Source: Epiperipatus broadwayi
Lineage: Eukaryota > Onychophora > Udeonychophora > Euonychophora > Peripatidae
Direction: 5' to 3'
Length of the DNA: 64,000 bases
Assembly (NCBI GenBank): GCA_028023455.1
Contig: JAQFVV010000012.1
Location: 14,462,364 to 14,526,363, forward strand
Below the pieces are notes generated by a model. It had not been told where the DNA came from. It ran no database searches and saw nothing but the letters and a program-made list of their open reading frames with translations. The position numbers were made by a program, and so were the translations under genes. Positions 58,247 through 64,000 of the stretch are shown one piece after another (positions within the stretch are counted from its first letter, which is position 1; the number at the start of each line of letters is the position of its first letter).

Positions 58247-58263
58247 CCACGATTGAGGCGCCA
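58247..58263 (-). other. tRNA primer-binding site of the young gypsy element
   Basis: Read on the minus strand, TGGCGCCTCAATCGTGG starts 6 bases after the 5' LTR end. It would pair with a tRNA ending GGCGCCA, so the tRNA has discriminator base G. The isoacceptor is not identified. Confidence 0.7.
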
Positions 58264-58269
58264 TTTTTC

Positions 58270-60695
58270 TGTACCGGTTCGACGCCCCTGTAGTGGTCTT
58301 GCATGGTTAGACTCTCATACGCACCGAGCATGAAGTGACGTATGCTACCGAATGGGACATCGATAATAATTCTTTAAAATATTTTTGATTAAATATGAGT
58401 AAATACCTCAAAGAAATTATTAGAGGAAGTAGATTGAACCTAAAATTAGGCCCATCCAGACCTTCCTTGTTAAATTGTTTCATTAGCCGATTAATTATAC
58501 GTTGACTAATTAAAGTGTCCTTACACACCTTTAAGAGTACTGAATATTTCCTTCAGTCTCTAGCGCCACTCCCGTTCAAGATTATACTTATTCATTTTCT
58601 TTCCCGAAAGAGTGTGTAAAATGTGACTAGTCATTAACGAATATGAATATTTCGAGACGTTCGGACTAAAATAAAAGAAACAATCCAACTCCCCGGTAAG
58701 TTATCCCTATCTAGCTCACTTTATATTCTATAAATCTCAGGTTAACTACGTGGATTGGCATTTTGATTAAAAAAAAAACTATATATCTGTACTAATAACT
58801 TAATAATTATTTTAACGCTAAGTCAAAAACTTATAAACGATTTTAATTACAAAAGTGAATATTTATTATCCCCAGATTATTATATTTATCCTCCACTAAT
58901 GCATACATATAAGTCCAATATATATAAAAAAATATTTAAATTATATTTACCCTCCACCGATGCATATACATATGACCCCAAAATATATAAAAAAAGAAAA
59001 AAACACAATATCTAAAAGATTACACAATGGGTGTGCCCTATATTCCTTCCCACTTTAGAGTAATAAATCCATATAACAAGGTATGCAGTAATAATATATA
59101 TATATCATAAAAAAAAAATTTACAAAGAACATAAATGAGAGAGAAAAAAAAATATATAATAGAATATAAAAAATATATATATATATAACCAACTATACAC
59201 GCTCCTCTGAACTTGTTCTTGTATTCAATTCGAACTTCCTGGGCCACACGGCTACTTCATAGGGCAGATAAGGCTTCCATTCACCGACATACTTTGAGTC
59301 TTTCTTGTCATCAGGGTCTGCTATTTCTTCTAAGGCATCTTCGGACTTGATAGCCAAACAGGTGGTGTACTACGGCTGAAAGTCTACTCCATGGTAGGAT
59401 AACCCGGAATGTATAATTGAGCCATCTTTCAACTTATCGGATCTGTAAGTATACTTCTCCCGTATATATGTATATCGCACACGGCTGATTAGGGCAAGTA
59501 GATCCTAAATAAATTGCAGTTCTCCAACTATGATTCGTCTTTCGTTTTTTTTTTCTATTTAAACGTATTGAGAATCCATGTTGTTGATCATTTTCCAAAC
59601 TCCACTTAACGATCCTTGCTAAATGCTAATTTTCCAAATTCTTTTTCTGGGAAATAACCAAGTGATTATAATTTTAACAGACACAGTTCATTTTCTCCTT
59701 TCTCTCTGTCGGATTGTTTTTCACAAATCTATACTGTTCCATTTTTTTAGACTAGCGGGAGACAAGATTTAACTTTCTAAATCTTTGCCATTGGAATGCT
59801 TTTGCAAGCTAGCATTAACTTGTCCGCACTCTTTAGCAGGCTAATCTCCCTTGGTCCGCACGCTTTAGCAAGCTAGTACTCGACTGACTCAAAGCCCCCA
59901 GTAAGCAGCACATATAGCCCAAACAGTCCAATTGTCATACCCCCTCTACGAGCTATTGCATCAGCTAATAATAAATTTAATTATACCTTTCTACATTCTT
60001 TTACCTTTTTATTTATTAAAGTACACTTTTGCAAGCTTCCATATTGAGTACTTGACACCCATTGTGCTTACATTCCTTTCTTAGATAAAATCTATTTTAT
60101 CTTTATTCACGATCAACCGAAAATTCTTTTATACAAAACATTTTCTTCGGTTGAAAGTAGATTGTAATTAGCAAAAAGGTTTTTTTTCCTTTACAAATTT
60201 AATTAATTAATTTCAAACCCTCTCATTCTAACAATTAGAAAAGATAAATTCCAATAAATGCAAAAAAATTTTTTAACTATTTAGAATTTTCTTTTCTTTT
60301 TTTAGGAAAATAATAAAAAATAAAAATACATTTCTATATATGTGTGTTCAAACATTTATAAGTAGTAAAATACAACAAAAAAAAACTGTTCTACACATAA
60401 ACAAATATTACAACTTATTTTCCCTTTTTTTTTTTTTTTTTTAGACAGGTTTGCTAGTCGAATAAATTATTAAAACATATATATACTGCATACACTTGTA
60501 CTGTGGGTATAATAAGAATATAATATAGCCCAAACCCATTTATTTATGTACTATATCCGTACCTCCCACTTCCCCTCTGAATTATAATTTAATAAATCGT
60601 ATTAAAATTATAATTTTCATGTGATACATGTAAGCTGTGCTGAATCTTCAGCAAACAGCCATTTTGTGCATGGCGGTTATACACGGACTGGCACA
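58270..60695 (-). repeat. 5' LTR of the young gypsy element
   Basis: It is 2,426 bp, nearly identical to 50840-53264, and as the upstream LTR it should contain the promoter for the minus-strand transcript. It ends (plus view) ACGGACTGGCACA followed by the ATAT duplication. Confidence 0.95.
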
Positions 60696-61853
60696 ATATA
60701 TAACCATTGATTTTTATACTCAGCAGCAAAAAGAACGTTTTCAATCCACTATTTTAGCACTTGATAATTACGCACTCGTAATTATAGATGAAAACCGGAA
60801 AAATATAATTACTGGAGTGCTTAAAAATACTTATCTTAAATACAACGTACAAGATTTTCAAAAAATGATAAACCCGTTTGGAAAAGTAATTGCCCTACAG
60901 CCTATATATTTAAAAGACACACCTATACCGATATGTAGTAATCGTTTTGAATTTAAAATAAAACTACATAAAAACATAGACGCCTCAACGATTTCAACAC
61001 AGATTACAGATCAAGAAGCGACACTCTCTCTTCACATAAGAGGTCTAAAGCCACATTGTTTTGGCTGTGGACAGAGAGGACACCTAGCAACTCAGTGCGA
61101 TAACACAAAAAGCAATCACTGTGAACAAACTAAAATCCTCTCCCCAGAACAAGTGATGAAAATAAAATTTATAATAACACTACATCCATTGGCAACCCAA
61201 TAATAGAAACCTGAAAAAAACAGGTTCAAACACCCACAAACAAAAATAATAATGGAGCAAAATTGCCTATCCCAAAGACCAATCAAAAAAATAATAACAC
61301 AAAAACTAACACAGAAATCCAAGATTCAAACGAAAATAATTCTCAAGAAACCACAACACAAAATACAGCAATTACATCACAGGATCAGCATCTCAATAAA
61401 ACAAAATGTGTACCAAGTAAAAATCAACAAACAGAAAGTAAACACACACAGTTATATAATGAAAATATAAATCCAGATAATATAAAGATACCAATAATAA
61501 AAAAAACTACAATTATAAATAAAACTGCATCAAACATAATGGATGCAATAGAAGCCCCTCTTCCACCTATTCAAGAGAATACACCAGAGGGAAAAAGAAA
61601 GCCAGGTAGACCACCAAAAAATCATGAATCCAAAAAGGCAAAAAAAACAGACCAAAAGCACAACTCATCAGACATATACAATTTAGAAAATGATGAAATA
61701 GAAATGGATGTAAGCCAACAACAAATGGACACCTGTTCGGTTTCATCACAAATTGCCTGTATAGAGTCTGAAGCAATATTAAATGAAAGAAAAACTGATA
61801 ATAAACCCAACAATGTCTTAAATATGTATCAGCATCCATCTACTGCAATATAA
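60696..61853 (+). pseudogene. LINE ORF1, 3' part with CCHC knuckle and AT-hook
   Basis: After the ATAT duplication the frame runs as ITIDFYTQQQKERF to a stop at about 61203. At 61060-61100 it encodes HCFGCGQRGHLATQC, a CX2CX4HX4C zinc knuckle for nucleic-acid binding. A preceding FGKVIALQPIYLK segment may be the end of an RRM-like fold. Around 61160 a frameshift moves the coding to a second frame, which has one TGA near 61211 and then stays open to 61853. That tail is Asn/Thr/Lys-rich and contains KRKPGRPPKN, an AT-hook-like motif with the GRP core, followed by an acidic end. ORF2 begins 63 bp later. Confidence 0.75.
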
Positions 61854-61915
61854 ACAAAAATTTAGTATTAAAAATAAAATAAAAATTAATACCCTGTTAA
61901 AAAATTATTTAAAAC

Positions 61916-62791
61916 ATGAAGATAAAAATTGGATCTCTCAGCATTAGAGGCTTAAATGCCACCAAAAAACTTTTTGATCTCAAAAAATGGTTACATACAA
62001 CACAACCACACATACTGGGGCTTTTGGAAACAAAAATATACAGCAGCTCTCAAATTGATCCATCAAAATATTTAGTCAGCCAAGGTCTTTGTGCCTGCTC
62101 AAGGCAATCATCATCACCATCAGGTGGCACAGGCATAATTATTTCCCACAACTGCCCTTTCGATTCTTTTAAAATTATATATATTGACTCTAATCTTATC
62201 ATATTAACACTCCATCATAAAAATATCACACTTAACCTAGTATTTGTATATATACCACCAGGCCCTGTCATCATCTCCAGAATAATAGCAACAATAAATT
62301 CAATGCTTACAGCAACACCAAATCCCATAATACTCCTGGGAGATTTCAACATGACCTACCAAACTTTTGTCACCAAATGGATCCATCAAATAACAATCCC
62401 ACTTATGAGTGCTGAGGGCTTTCTCCCATCAAACTCAATATCTTTTAATAACAATAGATATAAGTCACTTATTGATTTGTGTTTCTACTCACCAATGTTA
62501 CATCATTATTTTAATCTTGAACTCTGTCCATCTATAATCTCAGATCATGCTGCTCAGTTCATCACCCTCGACCTAACAAAAATACAGAATACAACAATAG
62601 CCCTCCAAAAGACTATGCGAATACTTCTTCCAGCACAAACAACTGAATTCTTATATTCAAAAACATATATAATGCTCCAAAAACTTCAAAACATGTCATT
62701 CGATCCAGTACAAAAGTATATAGCATTCACCAATATACTTTCTTTCAACATCAATCATATTACCTGCAACTCAACACCACCAGATTATTAG
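61916..62791 (+). pseudogene. LINE ORF2: apurinic-type endonuclease
   Basis: The ATG at 61916 starts MKIKIGSLSIRGLN. The endonuclease motifs are all present: RGLN (Asn), LLETK (Glu), VYIPPG, LLGDFNMT (Asp/Asn), SLIDLCF and the ISDHAA (Asp-His) end at about residue 210. This domain nicks target DNA to prime reverse transcription. The frame stops at 62791 in the linker to the RT, after which sequence in other frames (TTRLLALADELHKRI) continues, so a frameshift separates it from the RT. The endonuclease itself looks undamaged. Confidence 0.85.
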
Positions 62792-64000
62792 CATTGGCAG
62801 ATGAACTACATAAAAGAATAACCATTTCCAGACCAACTACTGATAATCAAACACAAATTAAAAAACTTACAGAAATGTACAACAATACATGCAATACACT
62901 AAAGCAATATGTAGCAATAAAAAAGAAAAAAAAAAGCCTTACACAACATACTTGGACCTGAGCATACATATGGTGGGCATTGGGATACCCATCCACAGTC
63001 AGAGTGCCTATGGCACTTGAAATGGATGGCTCTATAACAGCTGGACATAACATGATAAACCCAATATACCAACACTTTAAAAAAAAACTGCAAAAACAGA
63101 GAGGGTACATACCAAATGAAGACATATTTGGAGACCTTGAAACAGACACACCAATAACAACAACTGACATTGTATTTCAACTTGCAACAATAACAAACAC
63201 ATGTCACCCAGGACCACAAGGAATTCCCAAATTTGTGTTCAAACACCTTAGTCACTTCACAGCAAAATACCTGTGCGATCTAGCCAATTACATATCCCAA
63301 AAAATTTACAACATACAAAGTCTATACCCAATTGCAATGGTTCCATTTAACAAAAAACCAACAGCAATATCATCTTTATCTAATCTACGACCAATTACAA
63401 TGGGACCTTTAGGAATAAAAATTCTTGAAAGAGTGATAAAGGAAAAAATAGAACAACACATACTCCCTGTGTTATCATCAGCACAATATGCCAAAAAAGG
63501 ATCATCCATTGGCCAGGGTGCCTTAATGTACAAAACAATTATCGAAGTAGTAAAAAAAAGAAAGAAATATGCACCAATTATAGTTCAACTAGACATTGAG
63601 GCAGCTTTTGACTCAGTGCCTATAGCCAAATTATTAGACGTGCTGAAAAAAACAACAACATCTCCATCCCTACTATATATAATAGCCAATCTGCTACTCA
63701 GCCGTGAAATTCACATCACATTGAATGGAAAAAAATCACCAGCCTTCAGACCGAGTCAATCCATCCCACAAGGATCCCCCCTAAGTCCTTGCTCTTTACA
63801 ATATATATAAATCCTCTATTAATAGAGATACAGAAAAAATAAAAGGCATTCAAATTCCAAACACTGCTTTAAATATATCATGCATAGCCTATATGGACGA
63901 TGTAACCATTTTCCTCCCTTCTAAAAAGAACCTCCCCATATTACAAGAGATAATCAAGAATTATACCTCAAATTTTAATTTAAAAATTAACACAAATAAA
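62792..64000 (+). pseudogene. LINE ORF2: reverse transcriptase, broken, runs off the edge
   Basis: After a shifted linker (to a TGA near 62960), the frame 62980-63810 encodes the RT: CHPGPQGIPKFVFKHL, SNLRPITMGPLGIKILERVI, QYAKKGSSIGQGALMY, motif A LDIEAAFDSV and motif B IPQGSPLSP. A one-base shift near 63795 ends that frame. The next one continues with IYINPLLIEIQ and motif C AYMDDVTIFL near 63890, then LKINTNK at the edge. All three catalytic blocks survive. The remainder of ORF2 and the 3' end lie outside the window. Confidence 0.85.

Larger units (their letters stand above)
50840..60695 (-). mobile_element. Young Ty3/gypsy LTR retrotransposon
   Basis: Two nearly identical 2.43 kb LTRs (50840-53264 and 58270-60695) flank a 5 kb internal region reading on the minus strand: primer-binding site, leader, gag-protease-RT, RNase H-integrase, polypurine tract. 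The element starts TGTACCGG and ends GGCACA (plus-strand view). ATAT at 50836-50839 and 60696-60699 is the target duplication, confirmed because the LINE ORF1 reads in frame across the junction when one copy is removed. The LTRs differ by roughly ten substitutions and a few short indels by eye, so insertion was recent. There is no env-like third gene. One frameshift in pol probably makes this copy non-autonomous. Confidence 0.95.
50391..64000 (+). mobile_element. LINE (non-LTR retrotransposon) split by a gypsy element
   Basis: The element has a 5' region, ORF1 with a CCHC knuckle (50391-50839 plus 60696-61853), and ORF2 with an apurinic-type endonuclease and reverse transcriptase (61916 to the right edge). 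The Ty3/gypsy element 50840-60695 sits inside ORF1. Several frameshifts and stops exist, so it is inactive but not very old: RT motifs A, B and C are all intact as words. The 3' end lies beyond the window. I cannot fix the clade by eye; the two-ORF layout with a CCHC ORF1 is compatible with several LINE groups. Confidence 0.85.

Overview
This is a very AT-rich eukaryotic, almost certainly animal, intergenic window made mostly of nested and decayed transposable elements. The evidence is Ty3/gypsy LTR elements, two kinds of LINE, a Penelope-like element, a Merlin DNA transposon, a hAT non-autonomous element, short tRNA-Gly-derived SINEs, and one lysine-rich host exon with a clear 3' splice site. 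The sequence does not let me name the species. No operons, bacterial genes, CRISPR or rRNA are present.

Layout. 1-350 is a CpG-denser island with a CTCF-like motif. 2816-14688 is an old minus-strand Ty3/gypsy element with 2.5-2.9 kb LTRs; a hAT element (8425-8846), a palindromic insertion (7626-7952) and a 177-bp insertion (5174-5350) lie inside it. 14960-17890 is a decayed Penelope-like element (reverse transcriptase plus GIY-YIG nuclease) split by a 1.7 kb palindromic array. 17894-22521 is a gag-only LTR element; its first LTR carries a SINE that the second LTR lacks. 22522-30590 is mostly featureless, apart from a second CpG-denser spot with an RFX X-box-like site at 26483 and a small hairpin. 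30594-30765 is an exact 86-bp tandem duplication. 32080-34400 is a degenerate RTE-like LINE. 34797-35487 is a long foldback. 38908-39176 is the last coding exon of a host gene on the minus strand. 39902-44318 is an LTR element with no recognisable coding. 44895-46139 is a Merlin element with 8-bp target-site duplications (TSDs).

From 50391 to the right edge lies a plus-strand LINE (zinc-knuckle ORF1, then endonuclease and reverse transcriptase). Its ORF1 was hit by a young 9.86 kb minus-strand Ty3/gypsy element (50840-60695) with near-identical 2.4 kb LTRs, a 4-bp ATAT TSD and a nearly intact gag-pol carrying one frameshift. Removing the element and one TSD copy restores the LINE reading frame across the junction.

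The elements form a relative chronology: old gypsy, then hAT and palindrome insertions into it; gag-only element, then SINE; LINE, then the young gypsy. Two distinct gypsy families share domain order, LTR ends and the ATAT target.
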